Origin: Charina bottae
Lineage: Eukaryota > Chordata > Lepidosauria > Squamata > Charinaidae
Assembly: GCA_023362775.1 (NCBI GenBank)
Contig: JALMGJ010000015.1
Span: forward strand, 24,393,001 to 24,457,000
Length of the DNA stretch: 64,000 nt
Reading direction: 5' to 3'
The first letter of the stretch is position 1; every line of letters begins with the position of its first letter. Shown here piece after piece: positions 1 to 11,594 of this stretch. The notes below the pieces were generated by a model. It was given only the letters and a program-made list of their open reading frames with translations, had not been told where the DNA came from and searched no databases. A program made the position numbers and the translations under genes.

Positions 1-69
1 TTACCAAGATGATATTTGGGGCACTTCTGCCCAGGGAGTTTGTCTCATTGTCTTCACAAATTCGTTTCA

Positions 70-460
70 TGGTTGTAGTCCTTGACTTACGACTATTCAG
101 TTAGCAACCGTTCGAAGTTACGATGGTGCTGGGAAAAGTGACTTGCAACCGGTCCTCGCACTTACGACCATCACAGCATCCCTGCGGTCACATGATCAAA
201 ATTCAGGCGCTTGGCAACCAACATGTATTTACAATGGTTGGAGCATTCCGGGGTCACGTGATCGCCATTAGCGACCTTCCCGGCCAGCTTCCGACAAGCA
301 ACATCAATGGGGGAAGCCGGATTTGCTTAACAACCATGGTGATTCACTTAACGACCGCAGCAAAACCTGTTGTAAAATTGGGTGTGACTCACTTAACAAC
401 CGCCTCGCTTAGCGACAGAAGTTCCAGTCCCAACTGTGGTCATAAGTCAAGGACTACCTG
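70..460 (+). mobile_element. Tigger/pogo-like MITE, copy 1 (decayed 5' end)
   Basis: The right end GGACTACCTGTA and the internal pattern of repeated CTTAACGACC / TTACGACC motifs with GGTCACRTGATC blocks match five other copies in this window. The left end (GTAGTCCTTGACTTACGAC) has lost its outermost bases. No transposase is encoded, so it is non-autonomous. A TA follows the right end, as expected for Tc1/mariner insertions. The open frame inside is a by-product. Confidence 0.75.
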
Positions 461-462
461 TA

Positions 463-2716
463 AGAGTGTCCTCAGTGGTGCTCCTTCCAGTTGGCCAGAA
501 GCAGAACTCAGAAGAAGAGGCATTTAGTACCCTGCCTCCATCTTCAATCTTCATCCACTACATTTGAGGGAGGAGTCTTTAGAGAAGCTTCTATCCTACA
601 TCTTTGGAAAAAGTCTGCATAGCAGTCCTCCCAACATTTTCCTGGAGTGGAAGCTGAGCCAACGTACTTCCGGAATCAGTTGACTCCACTTTCCAAGACT
701 GCCAGCAGGAGTCCCTCAGTGTTGCGGGGCCATGCAAGAGTGCCAGATAAGTGCATCTCTTGCATGCGGAAGAGGCCTCAGTTTACCCCAGTCTTTCCGC
801 AGGCAGATGTCCAACCATCTTGCGGGATGGACTGATTGGCGAGGAGAGGACTACGATGACATTTTCCTGTTCAGAAAAAGTCATCTTAGTCCAGGCTAAC
901 CGGTCTCCCATTACGATAGCCTTCCCCATCCTTTTGCCAATTTCCACTCCCACAGTCCTGGGATGGCGCAGTGAGTGTGTTGGAGAGCTGCACTGCAGGC
1001 CAGGGATTCCTGCTGCTCTTCTTCCCTGTCAGTTTCTGATCATGGATGCCGTGCACTTCCTCCATAGGTTTCCTTCCTCCTCGCTTCTTGCTCTTCCTTC
1101 TGCCACTGGCTCAAGGCCAGCTTTAAGCCAGGATCCCCGATTCCTGATCCCTTGTTCTTCAGTCCCTCTTGGCTTCCCCACATCTTTGTCATGTAAGTCT
1201 TATCATCCCGGATCCAGTCCACAGAGCTGGAATAGATGCCCTCTCTGTCCCTAAATCCCTGCTAAATAAATGCTCAGTTGTCTTGGCTCTTATCAAGCCA
1301 ACCACCATTTTGATGACTCACCTAGCAGAGTCTGGATGGGCAACTGTGATGCAACTCGACACTTGAAATCGTTCTGATGCTAATCAGGAATTTATTGCTT
1401 CACCAACTTCAGGCAATGCAGCCCCAGTGCCAAGGACTGCAGTGGATAACAGATTGCTAAGAAACTGGATATTGAATATAACATTCCGGGCATATCTGTG
1501 GGCAGTAACCAAGTCCTGGGCACCAAGCCGCAAGCTGGCCTATGCATTATGTCATCCTTAAGGTTTTATTCCTGCATTCTGGTTGGTTGATTTGTAGGTT
1601 GTTTTTTTCTTTTTTGCCTCTGAGATAGTCAGACATTTGTCCTGTGGAGGATGGGCAGAAGAGAAATTATGGAAAAGTCCCTAACCATTTCTGTAGTTAC
1701 ATGAATATGGTGCAAATATTACCTCTGACAGATGAAACTAGCTGGTTGGCGAAATGCAAACAGATTTGCCTGGAAAATGATTGGTTTGACAAATTAGGTC
1801 ATTGACCAAGAATGCTGTTTCATTGCTTCCCTGAGCCAAGGGCTTTTTCAGCTACTCAGGGCTTTTTCAGAAGTTCCACAGAGAAACCGACACAACTGCA
1901 GGATTCTCTCGTTCTCAAGCCCAATTGTGCATCACGGTAAACACACCCTGACGTCTCAAGCCCACACACGTGTCATAAACAACAGAAGAGCAGTGGGGCA
2001 AAGGTCTACCTCACCACACGATAGGCGATCAGATTCATTCGGGAAGCTCACGAGATAGCCAAGTCCTCTTCTCAGCAGCTGGCATTTAAGGTCTCCTCCT
2101 ATGATCCAGGATTCTCTCCTGTGATTCAGCTTAGCAAGCAGGCTTGAATAGTAGCTATCAATAGCTCTAAGAATTCACCCCTCTAATATGATTGCCGCCA
2201 GCACAACGGATGGGAGCAAATCATTGAATTTAAATTCCAGGTTGTCTCCTCCTTGCTTCCAGAGACACGACACAAGTGCTGCTTAAATTAGATTAGAATC
2301 CAGGATACCGCTACATCTTCCTCTTCCCAAGGGATTGGCCTAGTCAGAACTTTGATCCCCGTGTTAAGCTATGGAGGCAGCCTGCGACTTTGAGGGGCTG
2401 TTTGAGCAGACCAGGAAAATAGGGCGCTACTCAAGACAGATCTTAGTCTTAATCCAGCATGGCTCTTTCTAGATAAAACATGGAAGGAACGCATCTCTAT
2501 GAGATTGCTTACACAATCTGATTGTTTGGACCAAATCTCTGGGGTGCTTCCATCAATAACCGAAGCCAAAAGCTCCACCTAAGATCCTAGTGACCAGAGG
2601 AGCATCATCAGAACAACCAGATGACGCAGTGCCAGTTCCTGTTAGCAAGGCAGTCAATGTTTTAGAATTGGGTACTCACTCATTCTACCTTGGAATGAGT
2701 TCCAAAGTGCATTATT
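463..2716. other. Stretch without recognisable gene
   Basis: Unique-looking sequence. Open frames up to 167 codons occur on both strands but overlap each other, match no family I know and show no splice-site framing. No RNA gene or clear repeat was recognised. Confidence 0.5.
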
Positions 2717-2724
2717 GTTTAAAG

Positions 2725-2848
2725 CAGAGTTTCTCAACCTTGGCAACTTTAAGACGTGTGGACTTCAACTCCCGGAATCCTGCAATCCAACTCAATTCTG
2801 GGAGTTGAAGTCCACACGTCTTAAAGTTGCCAAGGTTGAGAAACACTG
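2725..2848. mobile_element. hAT-type foldback MITE, copy 1
   Basis: Nearly the whole element is an inverted repeat: CAGAGTTTCTCAACC at the left pairs with GGTTGAGAAACACTG at the right, with GGACTTCAACTCCC and its complement inside. It is flanked by GTTTAAAG and GTTTAGAG, an 8-bp target duplication with one difference. It carries no coding capacity. Confidence 0.85.
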
Positions 2849-3449
2849 GTTTAGAGTATGGGGGTCTAATGATGCCTTAACATAAAAAAATAGTCTCCTA
2901 GGACCACTGAGGTATCAGAGGAGCCCCCCACGTTATATTCAGTTGGTTCAGCTGGTCAGTGCTGACCCCAAAGTTTAGCCCAGCCCCGATCTACATTTTT
3001 GGGTTAGGTTGTTTGTAACCAAGCAGGCCCCCTTCTTCTACGTCTGTGCCTTGGCGGAGGCAAAGCAATTAATGCTTAAAAAAAAACAGATCAAAATGCT
3101 TATAAACAAATGAGTAGCTGGTCCATTAAAAGAAAAAAGGAGAGATGCCGGCCTGCATGCCAGTTCTACATTCTTCCACCCAGCCGTGGCCTCCTTCCAC
3201 GTATTTGTGTGGGAGACAGAGACTGACCCCTTAGCCTCTTTGTCCCTGCTAAGTAAGTGCAAGCAGATTTTCTGTCACATTTCTTCGAAACTGGTGTTTT
3301 TCTGTTGATTTAAAATCAGGCCCTCTTCCTCTCAGCCAGATGCGCCAGAAATGTGCCCCTCTTCTGTCCATTCCACAGGCTGGTAGGATGCTCACCCTCC
3401 TTTCCCCAGGATGCATTGTGCTTCAAAGCAAGCCAGAGGAACCTTTCTA

Positions 3450-3838
3450 CAGGTAGTCCTTGCTTAAATACCACAACTGGGACCGGAATTTCAGTTGCTA
3501 AGCGAAGTGGTCATTAAGTGAATCCAACCCGATTTTACGACCTTTTTTGCAGTGGACCATAAGCGAACCATGTGGTCGTTAAACAAATCAGGTGGTTCCG
3601 CATTGATTTTGCTTGCCAGAATCCAGCCAGGAAGGTCAAAAATGGCGATCACATGACTACGGGATGCTGTGACGGTCATAAATGCAAAACAGTCACCAAG
3701 CGCCCAAATCATGATAACGTGACCGTGGGGATGCTGTGATGGTTGTAAGTGTGAAGACTGGTCACAAGTCGGTTTTTCCAGCACCGTTGTAAGTCTGAAC
3801 CATCACTAAACGAATGGTTGTTAAGCGAGGACTGCCTG
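3450..3838 (-). mobile_element. Tigger/pogo-like MITE, copy 2 (complete)
   Basis: The terminal inverted repeats CAGGTAGTCCTTGCTTAA and its counterpart TTAAGCGAGGACTGCCTG are bounded by TA on both sides (3448-3449, 3839-3840). Length is about 390 bp, with no transposase. The TIR and TA duplication fit the Tigger/pogo branch of Tc1/mariner. Confidence 0.85.
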
Positions 3839-4591
3839 TATGTCTATCCTTCCCTCCTCCCAACCCCGGCCTGGTTTTCTTGAAAGTGCCAACATTTATC
3901 ATCTCTGAAGGGAACGTGCTGGGTAAGGAAGAGAAGGCTGGCGTTGTTTCAGACCAAACTCCCATCAACATCGCTGTTCCCTTGATTTCTGGAGTGGCTT
4001 CAGTCACGCATGTTTGCATATGTTAAAAATATTTAGTCCAGTGCTTTAAAAAAAATGCCCCAAGATTTTGGGCCAGCCCACCAGCATGCCGCCGACGTGT
4101 CTAGGTGAACTTTGCGGCACAAAGCAACCCTGTCGGTTACACGTGGCCGGATTGAGTGTGAATGAAAGATATCTCCCTTAATGGGCCCAAGCATGCTTGC
4201 TCCAAGAAATTTAAAAAACGCCCCGTCTCCCCTGCCTTTTATTTAAACAAGCAACAAGCCTGTTTTGCTCCAGGAAAAGAGAGAGGTGAGCGTCATGAGA
4301 GGTCAGGGATCAGCCAGAGTTTCTGTCCCCCTTGTGCTCACGTGAATATTAGATTGGTGCTCAGGCTAAAGCTGCGAGTATAAGTGATGCGAAGGATTGA
4401 TTGCCTGATTCTTTTGGCCTGCCACTCTTGGCTTGGCTACCAAGGCTTTCTCAACTCCAGGCTGTTGAACTTTTTCAGGGTCTTCCTGAGTAGGTCAGTG
4501 GCGATACAGTAGGGTGCATGGAATTTTGTACCCGAGAGACTCTGTAGGTTGCGATTTTACACTCTCCTAGTAAAAAGGGGGCCTAGTAAAA

Positions 4592-4927
4592 AGGGGGCGT
4601 GGTGGCTCAGCCGGTAAGACGCCAGGCTTGTCGATCGGAAGATCGCAAGTTCGGAGGTTCGAATCCCTAGCCCCGCATGACGGAGTGAGCTCCTGCACCA
4701 GCCCCAGCTCTTGCCAACCCAGCAATTCGAAAGCATGCAAATGCAAGTAGATGAATAGGTACCACTTCGGTGGGTAGGTAACAGCGTTCCGCGTGCGTCA
4801 TGCCGGCCACATGACCACGGAAGCGTCTTTGGACAACGCTGGCTCTTTGGCTAACAAACGGAGATGAGCACCGGCCCCTAGAGTCAGACACGACTGCAGA
4901 AATGTGCGGGGGGAACCTTTACCTTTA
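4592..4927 (+). mobile_element. tRNA-derived SINE, copy 1 (full length)
   Basis: The tRNA-like head has an A box (TGGCTCAGCCGG) and a perfect B box (GGTTCGAATCC), the RNA polymerase III promoter pair. It is followed by a body and a tail with GAGTCAGACACGACTG and AACCTTTACC. Target duplications CCTAGTAAAA lie at 4582-4591 and 4928-4937. It resembles the SINE family common in snakes and other toxicoferan squamates (Squam1-like, from memory). Confidence 0.9.
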
Positions 4928-4937
4928 CCTAGTAAAA

Positions 4938-6707
4938 TACCAACGCTATTAGGAAAGACAAAGGGGTCGTGCCTCTGTCAAACTCGTCACGCAAGTCAAA
5001 CCTGAGTAGAAAAGAAAGACATCCCAAACGGAAAAGTATTTGAAGCTGTTCATGTCCAGCATTCATCCTGGGTTGGTGAGTTTCCACATTTCCATGCTGG
5101 ATCCTCTTCCCAAAAAACACTCCATGGGCGAACTGGCCTTCAGAGATTTATTTTTTAGAACTCCAACATTCTTAGTTGAGTTCCACCTTTTCTAAGACCA
5201 ATCCTGAGTACAGTACACAAGAGCACAGGCAAACTTTTGGGTCCTCCTGAACTCCTCATCTGGCGTGAGAAGGGGAGACAAAGGGGCACAGGTTAGACCA
5301 ATGGTTTCAACCAAGATGGTCTGCAATTCAAAATCAGCCCCAAGATGGAGCTTGTTGATTGCAAGTGGGTTGCATTATGCATATTTCACCTACCGATGGA
5401 TTTGGGACTGTTTATCTCATGGAACAATGCAGCTATAATTGTTTTATTTTGACAGTATGTTTGGTATGTAAAGAGCGGAGACGCTGTCTCAATGAATCGT
5501 TTCTTATTTTCAGCATTTTCTCTGAAATGGGGAGGTTTCCCTGCCTCTGCAAGAGCAAACTTTGAATGGCAGCTGTTATTATTACTATTATTTTATCAGT
5601 CTTTTGAAGAAGGCATTGAAGGGAACTTTATTTCTTCTTCCGCATGCCTCCTTTCCGGCAAACATTTTGAGAGCAACTGTAAAATCCTATCCGGGACACT
5701 GTAGCTATTCATGCCCCGCTGGGGAGTAGCAGAGTGTGGGTGAAGTATATATAGAGAGTGGAAGAAAGAAAGAAGAGAGTGTGTGGACGGGTGGATGCAT
5801 GCATGCTGTTTATACAGAATTAAAAAAAAAAAGACTCAGGATGCATGGGTTAAAGGATGGCTTGTTCACAATATGACCCAGAGAAAAATAATGACTCAGT
5901 TGTTCTAATGGATGCCTTCTATGCTATATGTGGAAGAAACCTTAGGCCATTTTTTGAGAAGCAGAACTGTATGGGAAACAAGCCATTAAGCAAACAGGGG
6001 TGTTAGAATCAGGACATAAGTTTTGCTCTTCAAGTTTAGGATGTTTAGGAAACGCAGGGGGTGGGGGGTGGAGCTGGTCATTCAGAAACATTGCAAGGAA
6101 TGGCTAGGTTTTTGGAAAGGGAGATTATTGTCCTTAAGCCTGGACCTTGACAGGCTGAGAATTTGTGACTGCCTTTGCATAACCAAGTCAGTTGAAGGCC
6201 AAGCATGGTGTGTGAGCCCCGTAGCCCACTCATTGCTGGGTGAGGGTCGTGTCCAGTCTATTCTCTGAGGGCACCGTTGGGTCACTCGCTGAACTCAGTG
6301 CTTGGAGACATTGCATGAGAGGCTTTCAGCAGAAGAAGCAGATTCCTTGTTCTAGATTTAGTTCTCTAGATTCCAGTTCTAGATTTCCTTGCTTTAAAAA
6401 AACCCACCAAAACTCAGTTTTCAGTCCTTTTCCCATGCTTCTCCAGCCAGACCCCCCAGGTACCCAGGCTGGCTAAGAATTGTGGTGGTTGTAGTCCACT
6501 CTATCTGGTTGTGGATAGCCTGCTTTTGCTTCAGTTTTCTTGAATTGCTCCTGATGTTTGATGTCTCTTCTCCGAAGTGTCCACATCTTTCTCGGCTGTC
6601 AAGAGATCCACAGCCCAGCTGGGCAGTCTCTTATTTCCGAGCAGCGATGACTCCATTAGCCCAGGAACAGTCTCCTTCCTGGATGGCAACAGTCACAGGG
6701 GCGAGAC
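4938..6707. other. Stretch without recognisable gene
   Basis: No credible coding region or repeat family was recognised. Short purine-rich and A-rich runs occur near 5755-5780 and 5820-5833. Open frames are below 105 codons. Confidence 0.5.
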
Positions 6708-7016
6708 CAGCCTTTCTCAACCTTTTGACCCTGGAGGAACCCTCGAAATATTTTCCAGGCCTCAGGGAATCCCCTCACATTCAGGCTCAAATATAGGCCA
6801 GAAGTTACAAAATTATTCTATTAGTTTCAAGTGTCGGCCTGTATATGTGCATTAATAGTGTTCTTAAGCTAAAAATTAAGAATGAGACTTACCTCTTTAA
6901 TGTGAAGTTGCCCGAATTTGAAATAATTTTTAAAATAAATTGTGATCTCCCAGGGAACCCCTAATGACCTCTCGCGGAACCCGAGGGTGCCACGGAACCC
7001 TCGTTGAGAAACCTTG
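6708..7016. mobile_element. hAT-type MITE with short terminal inverted repeats
   Basis: Left end CAGCCTTTCTCAACC and right end GTTGAGAAACCTTG are imperfect inverted repeats, followed inward by GGAACCC on both sides. The interior is AT-rich and noncoding. TIRs of the CAGNGTTTCTCAAC type are typical of hAT/Charlie elements. No clear 8-bp target duplication remains, so it is probably old. Confidence 0.6.
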
Positions 7017-7289
7017 GCACAGATGGAAAACGGTCTTTGGGGAATAGCACCAGGTTGGAGAAGATGCATCCTAAAATGCCTGGTTGCACATCTCAGGAGT
7101 ACCATTTCCACACCCTCAAGTGAATGTAGGCCAGCCCTGTTCACACTCAAGTCACCAGCTTCAGCCTGCATCTCCTACTGGAATCCAGCCTTGTGGCTTC
7201 TTCAACAGACTGCTTAGAAACAAACCATGTCTTAACACATTACAGTATGTGAACGCATCCATCATGGCTGGTAACCAAGGATTTATGCC

Positions 7290-7890
7290 TCAGCTTGATA
7301 TGTCAGAATGATGTAGTGACGAGAGCTCAGTTAATTCCTTCACAGGCGTCAGGTAGAAGCCACGATGTTGTCATGCAGGCCATGATACAAATAATGTGCG
7401 GTGGCATCATGATGGTTGTGACATCACAAAGGACCAGTTCCATGTTTGTACCATTCTGGCTACCCTGTATTGACAGCTCCTCCCTACCAAGGAAAGGAAT
7501 AGAGGTAAACAACATTTACATACCATTCATAAGAGACAATAGAAAAGCCAGAAGACCAGAACACCTCCTTGCCAGCAATCAACACCCAGATATGCAAAGA
7601 TTAACACCAGGATTAGCACCAGAGGAACAATCAAACAGCACAATATACCCTAATCTAGGAACTATTAACTCAGTCAATCAACCAAGCAGCAAACAACAGC
7701 CCAATCAAGGAACTACCAAGGGGAGAACACCACCTCCACCAACACAAGCAGGACAAGCCATGGTATACGAACAGAGAGCAAGTCCCACTCCCTTTTCGCA
7801 CCGAAGATGTTGCCTAGCCCGGCAATGAAACGTCTGCAAGAAAACAACAAGGCTCAGGGAGCACCGAGGACTCCACAGTTCAACCCTGAG
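7290..7890 (+). mobile_element. Retroelement fragment, possibly Penelope-like (3' part)
   Basis: The stretch contains GGCAATGAAACGTCTGCAAG followed by a tail reading CTCAGGGAGCACCGAGGACT. A second copy lies in reverse at 22985-23215. The open frame through it (to 7828) is Gln/Asn/Pro-rich and may be a remnant of an element protein end; no reverse transcriptase motif is visible. Penelope-like assignment is from the GAAACGTC tail style and is uncertain. Confidence 0.4.
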
Positions 7891-7896
7891 CTGCAA

Positions 7897-9529
7897 ATAT
7901 TCTCTTCGAAGGAAAGGAATGCCTAATCATAGAAGTGCAGCATCTGGAGGTGGCCTCCTCTGTTCTCCGCTTGTCCCTGGCTTCTTTGTAAAGGCCTCTT
8001 CCCACAGATCGAGCCGCGTCCTGCCTCCCCACGCTGTTCTCTGCTGCTCTGCAAGGCTTGATCAAGGCCATGCAGGGTTAATCCATAGGATTAGGAGCAG
8101 CTCTGGAGTGGTCAAGCAAGGGAGGCTCACCGGACTACACAAGACCATTTTTGCACAAGGCAGCAGAGGCTCAGTTGCCCGTCCAGATGACGCCACCGCT
8201 CAACAATGCCAGGCTGCTTCCGAGGCTCACAAAATGATGCACATTTTATTGCAAACAGAGCTGGAAATCATGCTCGTCTTGACATGAGCCCAGGCCTACA
8301 TCTTCAAGCCACAGAGCACCTCATCCTTCCGTGCCATCAAGGAAGCCCTTCCCCATCTTGGAGGACTTTTCTACCCTAAGACCTTTCTTGAAATTCTCCT
8401 TGATTTCCAAGATTACATGGCAAATAACTCTCTATATTTATGGAACTCTGTAAAGAACCAAATTTGAAAAGGAATCTGGCCACATCCTACAGAGATCCAA
8501 ATGTCCCCATGCGGGGGTTTCCAATGACCCACATCTCTTCTTCCACCAGGAAAAGGGAATTAATTGATTGATTGATTGAGTGAGTGCCCTTATTTCTAAG
8601 TTGCCCCAATCACTTAGGACTCTGGGCAGTGAACAACACAACCAATATACCCAGTTAAACCATAGTGACTAGTCCAAATAAATTAAAATTAAATATGCCA
8701 GAGGACAAACCAGCGGCTGAATATCTGCTGGAACAACATGGTTTTAACTTGCCTTGTAAATACGGGGGGGGGGGGGATTTTAGGGGTAAGATTACTTACC
8801 AAACTTCTCTTTCCTTTTCACGGTAAAAAGCCCAAAGCAGAAGATTGTTTCAGGCAAGCACACACTGCATAATTACCTGTTTTTATCCTCCCTTTCCTTA
8901 TTTTGATGTAACTGGAGAAGGGAGATTTAGGCTCATTTTTCAATGTGTGTTGCTAAAAAGCAAAAGTTGGCCGCCTCACCTGGAAAACCATCCTCCGGAT
9001 CCTGGGCACAGAAGGAATCAGTTCAGTTTATTATTTATTTTTGTGTGCCTTGAGGAACATTTCTTTCTTGTTCCATTTCGTGTTTCATGTCTGGATTAAA
9101 ACGGATTTGGAGCAAGGTTTTGCAGAGCCAGGCCTAGAGCACCCTCCAAGTTGGTGGATCTAATCCAAGACTGTGATCCTGATTCTTCTCCATGTTGGTA
9201 ACTATAGACCCGATAATTCTATTCTAGATCCTTCTTGATCTGCTCCTTTGTTGGAACAGTCCTACAGCGGCACTGTGTTATGCCACTTGGCTTAATTGTG
9301 GTTTGTTAAACAAATCAGAGTTGGTTGGGTTTGCAGGATATGCTGTGCCTTAAACCATGATTCGCAAACCACCCTAGCCAGGGTCTTTCCTACACTAAGC
9401 CAAAGTCAGACCCAACCAAGATAATAGATTCGGAAAGTGCTGGATGCTTTCAACCTTTATCCCGTTTTATCAGTGGCTAATAGTCACTCTGCAGATGAAA
9501 CCCAATTCTTGAACAGGGCCAGCGCTCAT
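7897..9529. other. Stretch upstream of the CpG island, no gene recognised
   Basis: Mostly unique sequence with a short GATT run near 8565-8580 and a G run near 8764-8776. An old degenerate repeat with TTGTGGTTTGTTAA and TTAAACCATGATT motifs lies at about 9280-9420; similar motifs recur near 30350-30450 and 52740-52850. No gene is supported. Confidence 0.45.
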
Positions 9530-10340
9530 CTCTCATCGAAAGCCCCGGAGCCGGCGGCCAGGTCCACCCCCGCCCCGCCCGCTGTCAAGATGCCTCCGAA
9601 ATGCTCCAGCCCGAGTTGGGGGGCGGCGACCTCGTCCCTCCAGCTGCCCGGGAGGTAGAAACCGCCTGGGGCGGAGGACGGCGGCGATCCACAACGCCCG
9701 AGCCACTTGGCCCCCAACCCAAGATCTGGTTTGTACCCTCCCCTCTCTTCCCCTCCCCCCCGCCTCTGCCGGCCTAGCTTTGCAAGCCCTCTGTACATGG
9801 CCAGGAGGCCCCCTCCCGTTTCTGCTTCCAGCTTCTTCCCTTCCTGCGGGACGTTGCTTGGCTCGGGGCCGCTTCGGCGCCTGCCCTCCGGCCAAAGCGG
9901 GGGCTCGCGGGGCTCCGGCGTTGCAAGGAAGCTCCGGGGCTCCTCCATCTCCCCTCCCCCCCCCCCCCGCATCCTTTGGCAGCCAGGATCAGCGACGGGG
10001 CCCGTCCCGCAGTTCAGACGAGCGAGCGAGCGAGGGACGGAGGGAGGGAGGGAGGGAGAGACGGTGCGGGCCTTTCGCCCGCCGCCTGCTTCTCCTCCCG
10101 GGCGGGCGGACGAGCGCCTGGACGCGGCTTGCTACTGGCTGGGGAGGCGGCGAGGAGGCGTGTGCGCGGTCCCCACCCGCCTGCGGCCACTCTCCAGCCT
10201 CTCTCGCTTCTCCGCGGCGGCAGATCGCTAAACCAGGCGGCTGCGCGCGGGGGCTCTGCCTGCCGCCTCTCCCGAGCAGGCTGCTGCCCCTCCCGGCGCC
10301 CCCGCAGGACGGAGCCCCCCTACCATGAGGTAAGCCCGCT
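9530..10340 (+). promoter_or_regulatory. CpG island, probable promoter and first exon (ZNF469 inferred)
   Basis: This stretch is very G+C-rich and dense in CpG, unlike the surrounding AT-richer repeat-laden DNA. It holds a poly-C/CCTCCC tract near 9945-9970 and GAGC/GGGA runs near 10018-10060. No TATA box stands out, as is usual for CpG-island promoters. It ends in a consensus splice donor on the plus strand, so transcription is probably rightward. The only downstream plus-strand gene in the window is ZNF469, 43 kb away, whose main exon begins at a splice acceptor. I therefore assign the island to ZNF469, but another gene or a noncoding RNA starting here is possible. The long overlapping frames inside it follow from GC richness and are not called as genes. 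Confidence 0.65.
10325..10335 (+). other. Splice donor at the end of the CpG-island exon (ATGAG|GTAAGC)
   Basis: The donor GAG|GTAAGC (exon end at 10329, intron from 10330) fits the vertebrate consensus closely. It directly follows an ATG in fair context (ACC ATG A). If spliced to 53065 the ATG would read ATG AGG TCT CAG ATG GAA TGA, a six-codon upstream frame rather than the ZNF469 start. If spliced to an unseen exon it could be a real initiator. Confidence 0.55.
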
Positions 10341-11459
10341 TCCTTTTGTCTCCGGTGCGGGGGGGGAGGCCAGAAGGCCGCCTTTGCCCCCCTCGCCCCA
10401 GCCCCCCCGCCCTGAAGTGCCAGATCAACCCCCCCCCCCGGGTTACCTTCAGCCACTTTGCACAAATGCAGGTGCGACCCTTCCTATTTTCCCCACCTCT
10501 TTTTCATCCTAAAGGTGATGGATTCCTCCCCCCTCCCCCCCCCATTTCTGCAAAATAGAACAAATTGCAACACTATTTGGGCAGGAAAGTGCGGGGGGGG
10601 GGGCTGGGGGTTGACACTCTCTCTTTCCATTCACTGCCTCAACCCAGGGGAGACCCCGGGAGCGCGAGGTTTTGCAGAACGTCAAAAGGCAAAACGCAGC
10701 CTCTTCGCCGCCCTCTTGCAATGGAAGTTCGGGGGCCCTGCCTGTTGCCCCCCTGCCCCCCCCGGAGAGAAAGCCGGGCTTCTGAGCCTCCTCCCCCTCC
10801 AATGACAGCGAGCCCACGAGGACCTCGGGAGGGGAAGAGTTAATGTCTCCTCTTCTCCCCCTCCAACCTTCTGGATTCATCTGCAAAAAATAAGAAGTGA
10901 GGATAAAACTGATCATCTGCTGAGCAGAGAAGCTGCCTTTGATCTGAGATGTTCCTCCTCTCAATTTCCGTCTTTTTCTCACACTCTTTTTTTAACCCTC
11001 CCTCTGCCTGGCTCCGGATGGGAACTTCCTTTTTTCCCTGGGAAGGAAAACCGAGAACCAACCTAGGAGGGACGTTGTTGGCACTTGAAAACGTCTCTAA
11101 GACGTGGAATGGAAAGCGTTCCCACCTAGATGGGAAGGGAACTTTATTTTCTTTACTATGCTAAAGAAGGAGGTGTCTTTTTAGCATGTCTTGAGGGGGC
11201 AGTCCCTGCTTTATATTTTTGTTGGGGGGGTATGATTTAGAAGAGAAACATATAAGTCAGAGCCCCTAACCCATTGCTTGTTCAATTCAGCTCTGGGAGT
11301 CTCCGTTATGTTCTATTTTTCATATTTCCAAGCAGTCTAAACACAGCGAGTTGTTTTAATTAGTCCTTTCCAGCCAGTATTTCTACAGTGTCTAACAGGG
11401 CAGTTCTGTGCGTGTTCATTCAGAAATCTCCCTCTTCCTCTCCTATGAACTATGTACAG

Positions 11460-11594
11460 CAGTGTTTCTCAACCTTGTCAACTTCAAGCTGTGTGGACTT
11501 CAACTCCCAGAATTCCCCAGCCACCATGGCTGGCTGGGGAATTCCGGGAGTTGAAGTCCACCCATCTAAAAGTTGACAAGGTTGAGAAACACTG
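11460..11594. mobile_element. hAT-type foldback MITE, copy 2
   Basis: A palindromic element with CAGTGTTTCTCAACC and GGTTGAGAAACACTG ends and a centre GCCACCATGGCTGGCTGG. The flanking 8-bp duplication ATGTACAG is perfect on both sides (11452-11459, 11595-11602). Confidence 0.92.

Noticed and set aside
4600..4680. tRNA gene with A and B boxes
   Set aside because: The tRNA-like part continues into a SINE body and tail, is flanked by target duplications and recurs at 18354, 41392, 44835 and 47697.
7295..7828. 177-codon frame as a host gene
   Set aside because: Its end coincides with a dispersed repeat also found in reverse at 22985-23215, so it is more likely a retroelement remnant.
9526..10512. 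Several overlapping frames of 120-182 codons on both strands in the CpG island
   Set aside because: GC-rich DNA lacks stop codons. The predicted peptides are low-complexity Pro/Arg/Gly with no family resemblance.
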